Of a stretch of DNA of 25,606 bases, positions 8,147 to 18,387 are shown piece after piece. The notes under the pieces were generated by a model that was given only the letters and a program-made list of their open reading frames with translations, ran no database searches and was not told the origin of the DNA. Position 1 is the first letter of the stretch. Each line of letters opens with the position of its first letter. Origin of the DNA: Symbiodinium natans (lineage: Eukaryota > Sar > Dinophyceae > Suessiales > Symbiodiniaceae); NCBI GenBank assembly GCA_905221605.1, contig CAJNDS010001266.1, forward strand, positions 1 through 25,606. The letters run 5' to 3'. A program made the position numbers and the translations under genes.

Positions 8147-9473
8147 ATGGTGAGGTCGCTGTGTCTTGGTGCTTGTGCTGCAAGCTGCTGCCCAGCACTT
8201 TGCGCCGTTCGATGCCGCAACAGCGTCCAGGTATGCCTGCGTACAGCGTCAGCTTGCGCATGCACCATACACTCACAACTGCAGCCGTTTTCATTGCAGA
8301 AATTGCTGCAGTAGTCGCATATTTCTGCGCCCGCCCAGCCCGCCCTGAGGGGCAGTTACCGGTGCCCCAAGTGGCTTTCCTGTAAGGGAGCGGTGATTGG
8401 GAGAAGCGATTGGGCTGCGGCCCCTTTCTTGTGTGCAAGCTCATTGAAAAGAGGCGTGCAGTCTGTGTGTGTTGCATCTATTCCTCGAAGACGTTCGGTG
8501 CAGACCTGGCAACAACCGAGTCCTCCGGATATTGGTGCAGCGCCGGGGACCATGAACCTGGGCAGAGCGTGTCTTGGACTGGCGTGTTCAAGGCACGGAG
8601 GCAGCTGCTCGGTGTGACGTTGCGATGGAGCTATGCTCCTGAAGAAGTTAAAGTGCTCACCAGCTCGGATGGTGGTAACTTCCAGGAGAGTGTTGGTTGG
8701 CGCAAGCTCTCGAGGCCAGAGCCCAGCTTCGAGGACACAATCTTGTTCCCAGAGCCGGTGGCTGCAAAGGCTGTGAAAGTCTTGATGCGTGGTGCAAAGC
8801 CTTGGGGATATTTCGGCTTGTCCAATGCAGTGGCGATCGCAAGGCCGTCTGCCTTCATGCTGGTCAGTGGTGTCCCAGCAGCGCAGGAGCAGTGTGTGGT
8901 CGCATCAAGCAGCGGTGTGGCGGCAAAGCCGTGCGTTGATGCGGTTGTGAGCGGCACGGGTGCCGAGATCTTTGCAGGTGCAGGAGGTGAGCTGCAGGTG
9001 CTGGGCGGGGGCTGCCTGGGTGTTGTGGCTGGCAAGTTGTTTTTGATTGAGTGCCAAGAAGGCCAAGGGTCATGGGTCGTCGCTCAAGATGGGCAAGTCA
9101 AGCAGAGAAACACGTGCCTCGTAGTGACGGGGCACAGGTGTCAGTAGCTGATTGCGACGATGCCGCGTTGACTGTTGCCGTGCAAGAGGTGGGCGCGCTG
9201 CTGCGTGCCAGTGTGAAAAGGCAGCGCGCACTTGTTGCTGCGCTCCAGCGTCTCGTTCCAAGATTGGATTCCTGCAAGCCGCAAACTACCAGCTTGGCTG
9301 TCAAGCAGAACTGGCCAGCCTTCCTCCAATCAGGATCGTGCTCCAGGCGTGCGGATGGTGAGTCCTTGACGGCCAAGGTGGGTGCCAGCTTTGGCCCTGG
9401 TGGCGCAGAGCTTGATGCCGTGCTTGCAGCGTCCACAGATGTCCTCCGACTGGTTGGGGCAAAGAGCGTGTGA
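8147..9473 (+). pseudogene. Disrupted discoidin/lectin gene, unit 4
   Basis: This is homologous to the main frame of the other units but broken several times. Two bases are missing just after the ATG (GTGAGGTCGC for GTGAGAGGTCGC). The CAGCAG before TTTGCG is mutated to CAGCAC, which would also remove a splice acceptor there. A 244-bp insertion (8231-8474) splits the N-terminus. One G is lost in GACGGGGCACAG near 9130, and about 50 bp are missing between GACT and GTTGCCGTGC near 9174. The discoidin and first part of the lectin remain open from 8475 to about 9145. The flanking copies are intact, so this copy is probably a recent pseudogene. Confidence 0.85.
8231..8474. mobile_element. 244-bp insertion in the main frame of unit 4
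   Basis: Unit 5 reads GCGTCCAGCATCTATTCC; unit 4 has 244 bp between GTCCAG and CATCTATTCC. The insert begins GTATGCCTGCG, so the left junction CAG|GTATG looks like a splice donor, but the right end (GTGTGTTG) does not end in AG. It contains CGCCCGCCCAGCCCGCCCTG, similar to the C-rich tract in the unit 1 insertion. No target duplication or inverted ends were found. Confidence 0.6.
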
Positions 9474-9956
9474 GCTTTCAGCATCCTGCATCCCGAAGTG
9501 CTACTGTGCTGTGTGCCCCAAGAGGTCATTATGATGTGGCGTCTGCTACTGACTGCTACTGCTACTGTATGCTGCTAGTGCTTTGCTGTGCAGAATGGCA
9601 TGGCGTGTTGTCCAGAGCGATGCTTCGGTGATGGCTTGGTGCATTTCGTGAACGCGCGCTGAAATGAAGTCAGCCCGGGCCTCCACAGCTAGAGCTCCAG
9701 CGCAGATTCTTACCCGCCTTGTTCTTATGATTCAAACAGCCATGACTTTTTCAACCAATATCATGATGTTTCTCAGCCGTCGAGCCATCGAGCTGACACT
9801 CACGTACCCTGAAAAAACAACAGATGAGATTCTGGAGCTTTGGAAGTGTCGTGGTGGGAAGAGTGGAGTGGTGCATGAGTGGTGAAGGAAAGGAAGATTT
9901 ACTGGTGGGTTTGTCCTGGTCCTGCTTGGCTGGCCGTCATGTTACCAATTCCCAGC

Positions 9957-10052
9957 ATGCGCATGGGCCATGCCTTGTTTCGCTTGATGCTGGCGCTGCT
10001 CCTGTCCACCTGTGGAGCTGGGGCTGCCGAGCCGGAAATGGACTATGCCTGA
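9957..10052 (+). pseudogene. Truncated 5' leader frame, unit 5
   Basis: The leader has lost roughly 140 bp: the signal peptide and EPEMDYA are followed directly by TGA, giving 31 codons from ATG 9957. The usual first ATG has become ATT (CCAATTCCC) and the preceding CAG has become CAT (CCGTCATG). The helix-prone tail is gone. If this exon is needed for secretion or folding of the downstream product, unit 5 is impaired. Confidence 0.7.
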
Positions 10053-10425
10053 ATGAGTGCGCCGGCTGCGCCGTGTGCCGCTGTTTGCAGGTGTGAATGT
10101 GCAGCGGTCCAAGTGGTCGTGTCTGAAGTGTGATTGACAGCAGTGGTGACACACTGTGGCCACTGTGGTGCAAAATTTCGGGGTTGGGCAGACCAATGGC
10201 GGACACAAAGGGCTAGATTGTCTCAGACTCATATCCTTGCAGCCAAAGCACCGTGTCTCTGCAGATGCATGCTGTCAGTCGGCTGATTAGGGCATCAGGG
10301 TTGTGTGTTTGTGCGAGAAGTGTCAGTGATCTGTCAGTTAGAATCAGTTAGAATTTCTTTAATCGATGCTTTCTCAGAACTCGCGGTCGCAAATACAAGG
10401 GACAGCGAGCCAGGCTGCTGTCAAT

Positions 10426-11571
10426 ATGGTGAGAGGTCGCTGTGTCTTGGTGCTTGTGCTGCAAGCTGCTGCCCAGCAGTTTGCGCCGTTCGATGCCGCA
10501 ACAGCGTCCAGCATCTATTCCTCGAAGACGTTCGGTGCAGACCTGGCAACAACCGAGTCCTCCGGATATTGGTGCAGCGCCGGGGACCATGAACCTGGGC
10601 AGAGCGTGTCTTGGACTGGCGTGTTCAAGGCACGGAGGCAGCTGCTCGGTGTGACGTTGCGATGGAGCTATGCTCCTGAAGAAGTTAAAGTGCTCACCAG
10701 CTCGGATGGTGGTAACTTCCAGGAGAGTGTTGGTTGGCGCAAGCTCTCGAGGCCAGAGCCCAGCTTCGAGGACACAATCTTGTTCCCAGAGCCGGTGGCT
10801 GCAAAGGCTGTGAAAGTCTTGATGCGTGGTGCAAAGCCTTGGGGATATTTCGGCTTGTCCAATGCAGTGGCGATCGCAAGGCCGTCGGCCTTCATGCTGG
10901 TCAGTGGTGCCCCAGCAGCGCAGGAGCAGTGTGTGGTCGCATCAAGATCAAGCAGCGGTGTGGCGGCAAAGCCGTGCGTTGATGCGGTTGTAAGCGGCAC
11001 GGGTGCCGAGATCTTTGCAGGTGCAGGAGGTGAGCTGCAGGTGCTGGGCGGGGGCTGCCTGGGGGTTGTGGCTGGCAAGTTGTCTTTGATTGAGTGCCAA
11101 GAAGGCCAAGGGTCATGGGTCGTCGCTCAAGATGGGCAAGTCAAGCAGGGCAACACGTGTCTCGTAGTGACGGGAGCACAGGTGTCAGTAGCTGATTGCG
11201 ACGATGCCGCATTGACTGGTGGTGACAAGTTCTTTCAAGTTGCAGTTCCAGACCATGACCCTGCCGTCGTGGTTGCCGTGCAAGCGGTGGGCGCGCTGCT
11301 GCGTGCCAGTGTGAAAAGGCAGCGCACACTTGTTGCTGCGCTCCAGCGTCTCGTTCCAAGATTGGATTCCTGCAAGCCGCGGACTACCAGCTTGGCTGTT
11401 AAGCAGAACTGGCCAGCCTTCCTCCAATCAGGATCGTCCTCCAGGCGTGCGGATGGTGAGTCCTTGACGGCCAAGGTGGGTGCCAGCTTTGGCCCTGGTG
11501 GCGCAGAGCTTGATGCCGTGCTTGCAGCGTCCGCCGATGTCCTCCGACTGGTTGGGGCAAAGAGCGTGTGA
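10426..11571 (+). CDS. Discoidin plus ricin-B-like lectin protein, unit 5
   Basis: This intact 381-codon copy has the same domains as units 1-3. It has a 6-bp in-frame duplication adding Arg-Ser in the lectin part (VVASRSSSGVAA), plus changes such as Thr-Glu for Ser-Glu before SSGYWC, Ala for Val in VSGAPAAQ, Glu for Ala in ECQEGQG, and Val and Ala changes before the helix. It is the most diverged intact copy, yet every length change keeps the frame, which suggests it has been under selection for most of its history even though its 5' leader is broken. Confidence 0.78.
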   Translation: MVRGRCVLVLVLQAAAQQFAPFDAATASSIYSSKTFGADLATTESSGYWCSAGDHEPGQSVSWTGVFKARRQLLGVTLRWSYAPEEVKVLTSSDGGNFQESVGWRKLSRPEPSFEDTILFPEPVAAKAVKVLMRGAKPWGYFGLSNAVAIARPSAFMLVSGAPAAQEQCVVASRSSSGVAAKPCVDAVVSGTGAEIFAGAGGELQVLGGGCLGVVAGKLSLIECQEGQGSWVVAQDGQVKQGNTCLVVTGAQVSVADCDDAALTGGDKFFQVAVPDHDPAVVVAVQAVGALLRASVKRQRTLVAALQRLVPRLDSCKPRTTSLAVKQNWPAFLQSGSSSRRADGESLTAKVGASFGPGGAELDAVLAASADVLRLVGAKSV

Positions 11572-11738
11572 GCTTTAAGCGTCCTACAGCCCGAAGTGCT
11601 ACTGTGCTGTGTGCCCCAAGAGGTCATTGTGACTCGGCGTCTGCTACTGACTGCTCTGCTACTGAAGTCTGCTGCTAGTGCTTTGCTGTGCATAATGGCG
11701 TGGCGTGTTGTCCAGAGCGATGCTGCGTAGATGGCTTG

Positions 11739-11953
11739 CTAAATTGTGCGGAGCGAAGCGAAGCACATGAGTCGTCTCGTGGGTTTGATCTTGTATGGTA
11801 AGTCCGAGCGCGGCTAGCTGCTCGAGCCGGGTACAGTTTGTGGATAGGCCCCGGGCAGAAAGGGATCCTAGCCGCGTTTAGCTGGCATGTGGGTGTCACG
11901 GCAGTGAGGGCTGGCGGGTGGGTTTCTTGCATATAGTAGAAAACATAGAGACG
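11739..11953. mobile_element. 215-bp insertion between units 5 and 6
   Basis: Other units read GATGGCTTGGTGCATTTCG. Here GATGGCTTG is followed by about 215 bp, starting CTAAATTGTGCGGAGCG and ending ACATAGAGACG, before GTGCATTTT resumes. It contains GCTCGAGCCGGGT, also present near 23976. There is no open frame, inverted end or clear target duplication. Confidence 0.5.
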
Positions 11954-11975
11954 GTGCATTTTGTGAATGCGCGTT

Positions 11976-12955
<980 letters not shown>

Positions 12956-13336
12956 CCCTCCCTTTCGCTGGTTCTGTTGCGTAGCTAAATAAGAAAACGC
13001 ATGATGTGAGACGTATTTTCGTTGCGATTGGGGCGCAAGCAGCGAGCAATCCCAGGCATAGTTGCGCTGTTGTGCGAATTGTCAAGCGTCTCGAATATGC
13101 ACTTGCTCATTCGTGTTGCTTGTGTCGGAGCTTTGCACTGCGCTGCGCTTCCTATTGGTGTGGCTGATTGCAAGATGCGTGCCGAGACGACTGCGTGTCT
13201 TGTCAAGCGATGCCAGGCATTGTGGGTGACCAAGTCCCGGCGCAGTATCCTGCTGTTGACATTCATGTCCCCGAGGTCCATTGTGTTTAGTGTATTGGGG
13301 TCTTCGTGGCTCGAGAGTCGTGCATGGTTTTGTCAG
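12956..13336. other. Transition from array to unique sequence
   Basis: After the last unit end there is unique sequence. A + strand frame is open from 13022 to 13456, and a piece of it (CKMRAETTACLVKRCQALW, about 13169-13227) may be an exon after GGCTGATTGCAAG. Evidence is too weak for a gene call. Confidence 0.25.
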
Positions 13337-13674
13337 CCAAACGAAAATGAGCTCACCATGAAGCTTGCGAATGAGCAGCTGGCAGAGGAGGCGTTAGGGT
13401 GTTGCTCGCAACTAGTAGCTGGTGGCTTTCTGTGTTTGTGCCATGCAAGCGCTTGACGACACATAGTGCTTTGTCCCGCCAGGAAGGCGCAATTTCCCAA
13501 GTCCATGGAAAGCTCGACGCGTATCGCAAGCTTATCCTTGGAACATCCGAGCGTCTCAGAAAAGACTTGGAGACGTTGGCGCGCTTGTATGGCCCTCCGA
13601 AGAAAGCTGGCTTCCTGGCCTCGAAAGTCATGCCAGTCGATGGCTTCAAGATACGAAACTCATTGTTCCTCTCG
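13337..13674 (+). CDS. Candidate exons encoding a coiled-coil-like segment
   Basis: Two open segments have good acceptors. The first follows GGTTTTGTCAG at 13337-13398 and reads PNENELTMKLANEQLAEEAL. The second follows TTTGTCCCGCCAG at 13483-13674; it contains ISQVHGKLDAYRKLILG, then SERLRKDLETLARLYGPPKK, then a non-helical piece with SKVMPVDGFKI. Both are rich in Lys, Glu and Leu with heptad-like spacing. The donors are GGGTGTTG and CGGTCTGT, both weak, and the phases of the two segments do not join directly, so an exon or a different donor is missing. The family is not recognised. Confidence 0.4.
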
Positions 13675-13745
13675 GTCTGTCCGTGCTGCTAATAAGTTTC
13701 TCACATTGTGTCGCACCCTCTGCTCCGGATCGTGTGAATTGTCAG

Positions 13746-14202
13746 CAATTGATGCGATCACCAGCCCAAGCATCAGTGAATGTGATGGAACGTGAAGGCT
13801 GGATAGACAACAGTTCATGTCGGGAAACTGCGCAACTTGTGTGTGTGTGTGTGTGTGTGTGTCGGGTAGATGTCGCCGGCATGAGAGCAACGGCGAAGTA
13901 CGAAGGATTGAAGGTTGCGGCTGAACGACAGTGTGTTGATGACTCACGTGCAAAAGCGATCAGTTACCAGGACCGACTGGAGCGCTTGAGGGCGAGTCTC
14001 ACAGCAAGGTGCGAAGCCTGCCAAATTGGCTGAAGACAAGATGCGCCTCATTTCAACGTGATGCTGCCAGGCTGTCGGCCTTGGCTCAATGAGTTTCCTG
14101 GCCTGCCCTTTTGCAGCTGCGTCTGCTGGCCCGGGTGAGATCAAAGTCTCGCGTGTGTCCAAGCAGGTTGATGCGTTGGGAGCCAAAAGGGCGAAGAAAG
14201 GG
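13746..14202 (+). CDS. Candidate exons continuing the coiled-coil-like gene
   Basis: One segment follows GTGTGAATTGTCAG at 13746 and contains ASVNVMEREGWIDNSSC. After a GT dinucleotide tract comes GMRATAKYEGLKVAAERQ, then SYQDRLERLRASLTA, up to a donor at AGCAAG|GTGCGA (14008). A third follows the strong acceptor CCTGCCCTTTTGCAG at 14117 and reads GEIKVSRVSKQVDALGAKRA. Charged, Ala/Leu-rich composition resembles the preceding exons, so these may belong to one gene. The 14009-14116 stretch is open in more than one frame and I could not settle its splicing. Confidence 0.35.
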
Positions 14203-14519
14203 GTCCGATCCTGTCCTGGCGTTTGATTCAAGGGGTGTGGGGTGTTGGTTGTTGAACGTGGTCATTCAGGGCTGCGTTCGCACATTTGGGGGCGGAGTGT
14301 CATGTCTTCAGCTTGCTTACATCTTCGTGCATCTTCGTGATGATGCCCGCCCTAGAAGCGACTGGTGTGTGCTGTAGATGCTTAGAGGTGCACGCCGCGT
14401 CCAATGCTTACTCGATTTGGATCTGGACTTGAAGTTTGGCCACACCTTCAGCGCAAGTGTCTAAGAACAGGGGCGTGTCGGTGTGCTGCGTGCACGCCAG
14501 TCTGTTCTGCCACGTACAG
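14203..14519. other. No feature recognised
   Basis: I see no supported gene, repeat or structured element in this stretch. It is probably intron or intergenic sequence. Confidence 0.3.
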
Positions 14520-14880
14520 GAAGTTGGAAAGCTTGCGCGCCTTGGAGTGCATGTGTGCGCGTAATGATATGGAAGCGAACGGATCCGCAGCCGTGCGAAG
14601 GATCCGACGTATGCCCCTTGTCGAAAGCCCACCCTCACTACCCATTTGAAATCATTTGAACCATTTCAATTCTTGCTGGGAAGGAAAGGCGGGGTGCGCG
14701 AGGCCAGCAGTCTAGAAGAGGCTCTGTGTCCTCGCTTGCGCCGCCTGCCTGAAGCGCCAATTGTCCAACTCGATGCAAAAGAGCGATCGTCTTGCCGTTT
14801 TGCATAGTTTCCTGCGGAGTAGGAAGCATGTCCCGTGCGTGCTACGAACACTTACGCCCGCGCTTAGACCTGGTACTTCA
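14520..14880 (+). CDS. Weak candidate exons
   Basis: After CTGCCACGTACAG a frame reads RKLESLRALECMCARNDMEA until a possible GTATGC donor near 14609. A second open stretch begins after GTCGAAAG, near 14629, and contains KSFEPFQFLLGRKGGVREAS then RLRRLPEAPIVQLDAKE. It could continue, after removal of 19 bp at 14789-14807, into FLRSRKHVPCVLRTLTPALR. Each stretch is short enough to be open by chance. Confidence 0.25.
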
Positions 14881-15310
14881 TGCGTTGGTTTGATTTGATG
14901 CGACTGGTTCAACTGTTCAGCTTCGCGTTGCTGCAATCATACCAAAAGCTAGTCTTCGTGAACTGCCCAAATAATGATCCGCCCGGGCTAGGCCAGAGGG
15001 TTAGTTGGTTTGCCAGCTGGTGGGTCGTGTTACGTGCGCGCGAAGAGTGCGTCGAAGTGGAGGTCATTTTTTTGTTCTAGCGTGGCTTGGTCGGTGTGTC
15101 AGGGCTAGGTGTTGGTTGCTGCAGGGCCAGCTAGTGCCCGCTTGGCGTAGCTTCACACTCGGGGCTTTCACGCTCGTCGTGCAGTCGTGCAGAACTATCA
15201 CTTTGTTAATGCGTGGCCACTCCACGTCTTTTGAGCAGTTTTTTTACAGTACTTGTGTCGGTAGGCAGGTCTGCGCTGCAGGTTAAGCCGAGGGTGACGC
15301 AGCCATGTCA
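14881..15310. other. No gene recognised; shared 15-mer with unit 1 insertion
   Basis: There is no convincing exon. The only link to the rest of the window is TCGGGGCTTTCACGC at 15159-15173, identical to the left junction of the 298-bp insertion at 780. Confidence 0.35.
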
Positions 15311-15358
15311 TTTTCGGTTCTCCCCCGAAAACGGGTCTTGTCATGTGCGACAAGACCC
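15311..15358. other. Two adjacent perfect hairpins
   Basis: TTTTCGG (15311-15317) pairs with CCGAAAA (15325-15331) over a 7-base loop. One base further on, GGGTCTTGTC (15333-15342) pairs with GACAAGACCC (15349-15358) over a 6-base loop. Both stems are perfect. A 12-bp palindrome CGAACATGTTCG follows at 15424-15435. The arrangement suggests a structured RNA, an element end or a processing signal; none is established. Confidence 0.6.
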
Positions 15359-15435
15359 TGCAAGTGTGTGTTTGGGTTGGGTTGCGTGTGTAATGCTTAC
15401 TCTAAATACGATTGCGCGTTTAACGAACATGTTCG

Positions 15436-15917
15436 ATTAATCGGGAAAAGACCCTCGACATGGGGGTTGACGAAAGATTCATCATGGAAATGACGAGTGT
15501 TTTCCAGACCAGGCGTACAGGGAGTTTCCGGGTCGCGCTGGGGTAGGTGGGCTAATGGCCAGCGCGTGCCACTAACCCTCGGCTGCGCGCAAACGCTTGC
15601 ACGCTTGGCTTGTTTGAGTCCGCAGCCATTGCTTGAGCTGCGTGAATGTGTCTGTCAGTCATGTGTGCTGTGCGTGCATTTGTGGTTGAAAGTGTGCAGT
15701 GGCTCGGTTTGCGTCCACGCGCTTCGAGAACGTCCGGCGCACTGCTGCACATGTGTTTTGAGTGTGCGGTGCCTGTGTAGAGGAACGATGAGGGGTATGT
15801 GTGGTGTGCGCATGAATTGCGTGCATGTCTGCCGAACATGTGTGTGTGCGCGTGAGCGTGTGCACGTTCGAGACGTTGCAGGATCTGAGGTTTTACCTCG
15901 CTTGCATTTGTTCGCTC
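15436..15917. other. G/T-rich stretch without recognised gene
   Basis: One + strand frame stays open from 15497 to 16006, but its composition (many Cys, Val, Arg from TGTG and TGCG text) follows from G/T richness and does not look like a real protein. No splice-bounded exon stands out. Confidence 0.35.
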
Positions 15918-15987
15918 GCGGGTCGAACCGGAGGGAACCGGAGGGGCGAAAAGAGGGATCCGATAGAATCCCTTGTTTGGGTAGGTT
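15918..15987. mobile_element. 70-bp dispersed repeat, copy 2
   Basis: It matches 12423-12492 almost exactly, differing at GCAAAAAGAGTG versus GCGAAAAGAGGG. It is followed by GTCTCTCTCTCTT, a short counterpart of the long CT tract behind copy 1. Same orientation, unrelated flanks. Confidence 0.7.
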
Positions 15988-16568
15988 GTCTCTCTCTCTT
16001 GCTTGACGTGGGAGGTCGCGTGTTGCGTACGAGGGGCTCGTCTTTGCTGCGTCGCTTTTGGTAAGTACTTTTGGTAAGTGGTGGTTTGCGGTGATTGTCG
16101 CGTGGCAGTGCGAAGTGGCCGGACAATGAGGCATGTTTATGCTTGAAGCTGTGTGGCTGAAGCACAGTGATCTTTGTTTGGCCGGTGTGTAGACCGGGAG
16201 CAGAGTGTGGGAGCCGCCCTGATGTTCGATCTCCCGCCCGCCCTTGCCCGATCGGAAATCTGGGCAGGGGCCACCGTTTGTCAGCGACAGGCTGATGGGG
16301 GGATACATTTCTGTCAGCGTGCGGCTGATGCATCGTTTGTCAGCTCTTAAGCTGATGTTACATGTTGGCTAAGCAGGGCTTTTAGCCATGCGGTCAGTGT
16401 AGATTCTGGCTGTTTCTACCACCACCTTTCAAAAAGAGAGAGAGCGTTGCGTGCAGTGGTCTTGTGCGGGGCTAAGGGTGTCTGTTGTGTTCAGGGTCCG
16501 GATTCGGTAGGATCCCGCGAGAGGTCAATGTGCTCCATCTCTGATTGCTTTTTGCTGACTTTTGCGAG
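15988..16568. other. Mostly unassigned; contains three hairpins
   Basis: No gene is supported. A CTCCCGCCCGCCCTTGCCC tract lies near 16231, like those in the insertions of units 1 and 4. The hairpin cluster at 16281-16355 is listed separately. Confidence 0.3.
16281..16355. repeat. Three TCAGC/GCTGA hairpins in a row
   Basis: TCAGC at 16281, 16314 and 16340 pairs with GCTGA at 16291, 16324 and 16351 across 5, 5 and 6 bases; the third extends to TCAGCT/AGCTGA with a 4-base loop. Each is preceded by T(T/C)TGTCAGC-like text and followed by TG. Array units carry a related CTGTCAGTCGGCTGAT. Confidence 0.65.
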
Positions 16569-17177
16569 ACAAGACGCAGCAGAGATGCATGATGCTGTGC
16601 TGCGTGCAACCAGAGCATGCGTTGAACCTGCTACGTGCGGTTGAATCAAGAAGTAAGTATGTGTGTACATGTGTTGTGTGCGATGATGTTGCTTCACGAT
16701 TTTGGGGCTCCAAATGAAAGAGCTTGGATTTTACTGCAGATTAGGAATTGTGTCTTCTCGCAAGACATAGTGACGTAGCGTTGCGTATTCGTGTCATTTT
16801 GCAGCGCTCCAACGCTCCTGTCCACCTTCCTGAACAGAGCAAGGCAGCGGCTCGCAGATAGGCTGAGAATCAAGCGTGCCGGTTGCTTGCTGCGCCGCTT
16901 TCGCAATGCTGTGTGCAGCGAGGATGTGTGTTCTTGTTTACTTCGCTGCCGCGGCTGCCTTTAGTTCAAGTGAGAAGACGGCACGTGTCTTTGACGACGT
17001 GACGATCTCGGCTGTGCAGAAGCCAGATTTGCAGAAGGAAAGGTTTCGATGAATAGTGTGGTAGTAGCACTTGCAGTACGTTTGGTTTCAGGCTTTCGAT
17101 GCTGCGTATGAGGCTTTAAGCTTTGACCAGTCCAACTACGACAAGTACTTGCCTGTGCCTGAGGAAGATGCTGGCTT
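16569..17177 (+). CDS. Candidate exon chain of an unrecognised gene
   Basis: Four segments are visible. The first (16569-16652) ends HALNLLRAVESR at a canonical AGAA|GTAAGT donor. The second follows GTGTCATTTTGCAG at 16805, reads APTLLSTFLNRARQRLADRL then a basic stretch, and may end at 16912. The third follows GGCTGCCTTTAG at 16965 and reads SSEKTARVFDDVTISAVQK. The fourth follows TTTGGTTTCAG at 17092 and reads AFDAAYEALSFDQSNYDKYL then PVPEEDAG. Phase fits between the second and third. Between the third and fourth it fits only if splicing occurs at CAGAAG|GAAAGG, not at the nearby GT. Low-stop, acidic/aromatic composition of the last two is protein-like. The family is unknown. Confidence 0.42.
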
Positions 17178-17417
17178 GTGCGTAGCGAAGCGAAACACTG
17201 GCTGACTTGCACACAGTTTCCCGTTCTCGAAGCCTTCACAGGGGTTAAGGGAAGGGTGCAAGGCTTCATCTTCAGTTTGCCCGCGCGCCTTCAGGGAATG
17301 ACCGCAGTGTGTCATGGGGTCACGGAGTCGTGAGCTCCTGTGAATACAATGCTAGATACAGACGCTTGCTGTTAGTGCAGCTGGCGCAGTAATAGCGATT
17401 TATGAGGCAGTCGGCAG
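17178..17417. other. Presumed intron with possible short exon
   Basis: A segment after CCTTCACAG (from 17242) is open in two frames, one of them VKGRVQGFIFSLPARLQ. I cannot choose between them, and it may be intron. Confidence 0.25.
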
Positions 17418-17504
17418 TCTGTGAAATTTGTGGAATTGAGCAGACATCCTGAATGCGCGAAAGCAGTCCTCATGAGCGTGATGCGTGCTCGCTTCAAGGC
17501 TCAA
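17418..17504 (+). CDS. Candidate 29-codon exon
   Basis: It follows GGCAGTCGGCAG and ends at CTCAA|GTGTGCG, in phase 0 at both ends. It contains SVKFVELSRHPECAKAVLMS and VMRARFKAQ, an amphipathic helix-like sequence. After it, from about 17584 (acceptor TTCTGTTTAAG), a frame with VLTRPTHPGIDEGSTVAK is open to about 17690, but two frames compete there. Confidence 0.4.
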
Positions 17505-17862
17505 GTGTGCGAGCCAAAAGCATGTGTGCTGTGCAGTCTGTACATAATAATGTGAGTGCTTCAACAGCTTGCTTCTGTTTAAGTGTGGAACGCTGCCAGA
17601 AAGAAAGTTTTGACCCGCCCGACCCACCCAGGGATTGATGAGGGCAGCACGGTGGCAAAGCCAAGGTGCTATTGGCATGCGCCGCGCAAGATGTGAACCC
17701 CAGTTTGCGAATGCGAAAGAAAATGAAGGATTGAGCGCTGCCACCAACATGTCATGTGCTCTCTACGTGTGCGTAGTATTTGAACTCCAATCAGGTTCGT
17801 TGTAGGCTGCGGGAGCACGAGGGACCGACGAAATCATAAGTTTAGTTCTGCTTTACTAGCAG

Positions 17863-18345
17863 AAGTTGCTTTCAGTGCTTGGTCGCTACCCGCTGTTAGA
17901 GTTTCAATTTTGCCTGAGCAAAACAACGTGCGAGGAGGTGTGTGTGGCATAACTGCAGAGATGCTCCTGGTTTCCGGTGTAGAAAAAAGGTGCAGAGTGC
18001 TGGAACTCAGGTCTCACCTCGGCCATCACCTGAATATCAGCTTGATCCAGGGCCAGCAAACCCTGGAGGCATGGGTTGTTTCTGAAGCCAGATGTGCCGG
18101 GCGCTTGCTTGCGTGAGAGCTGTGCCAGTGCCAGGGAGCAGGAACTGAAAATGCTTATGCTGCCTATTCGCTTTCGCCAAATGCTCCGCACTGCGGTGCA
18201 GCTGGGTATGATCTTCGTTTCGACAACTATTGCATTCGATTTGTTCGTGCTGTCAGACATGCGTTCTTTGGCTGGTGCAAGCACAGAAGTTCGTGGACCT
18301 TCCAAGCTGGTCGGCTGCGAGGCCCACTTACGATTTGTCTTGTGA
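17863..18345 (+). CDS. Candidate exon chain ending in a stop codon
   Basis: The first segment (17863-17937) follows TGCTTTACTAGCAG and reads KLLSVLGRYPLLEFQFCLSK. The second (17961-18074) starts MLLVSGVEKRCRVLELRSHL and continues to QGQQTLEAW. The third (18142-18205) follows AGGGAGCAG and reads ELKMLMLPIRFRQMLRTAVQ. The fourth (18257-18345) starts DMRSLAGASTEVRGPSKLVG and ends at TGA 18343-18345. Phases agree at all three joins; the last intron (51 bp, GTATGATC to GTGCTGTCAG) is typical. The first join would need a 23-bp intron, which is unusual. Leu-rich helical composition; no domain recognised. Confidence 0.4.
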
Positions 18346-18387
18346 TCATTGAAGGTGACTGGCATGGCGCCGTTCCCGGGTGCGCAG

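Noticed and set aside
14180-14215. GGCGAAGAAAGGGGTCCGATCC as a third copy of the 70-bp dispersed repeat
   Set aside because: The similarity is partial and short, and the position overlaps a plausible exon.
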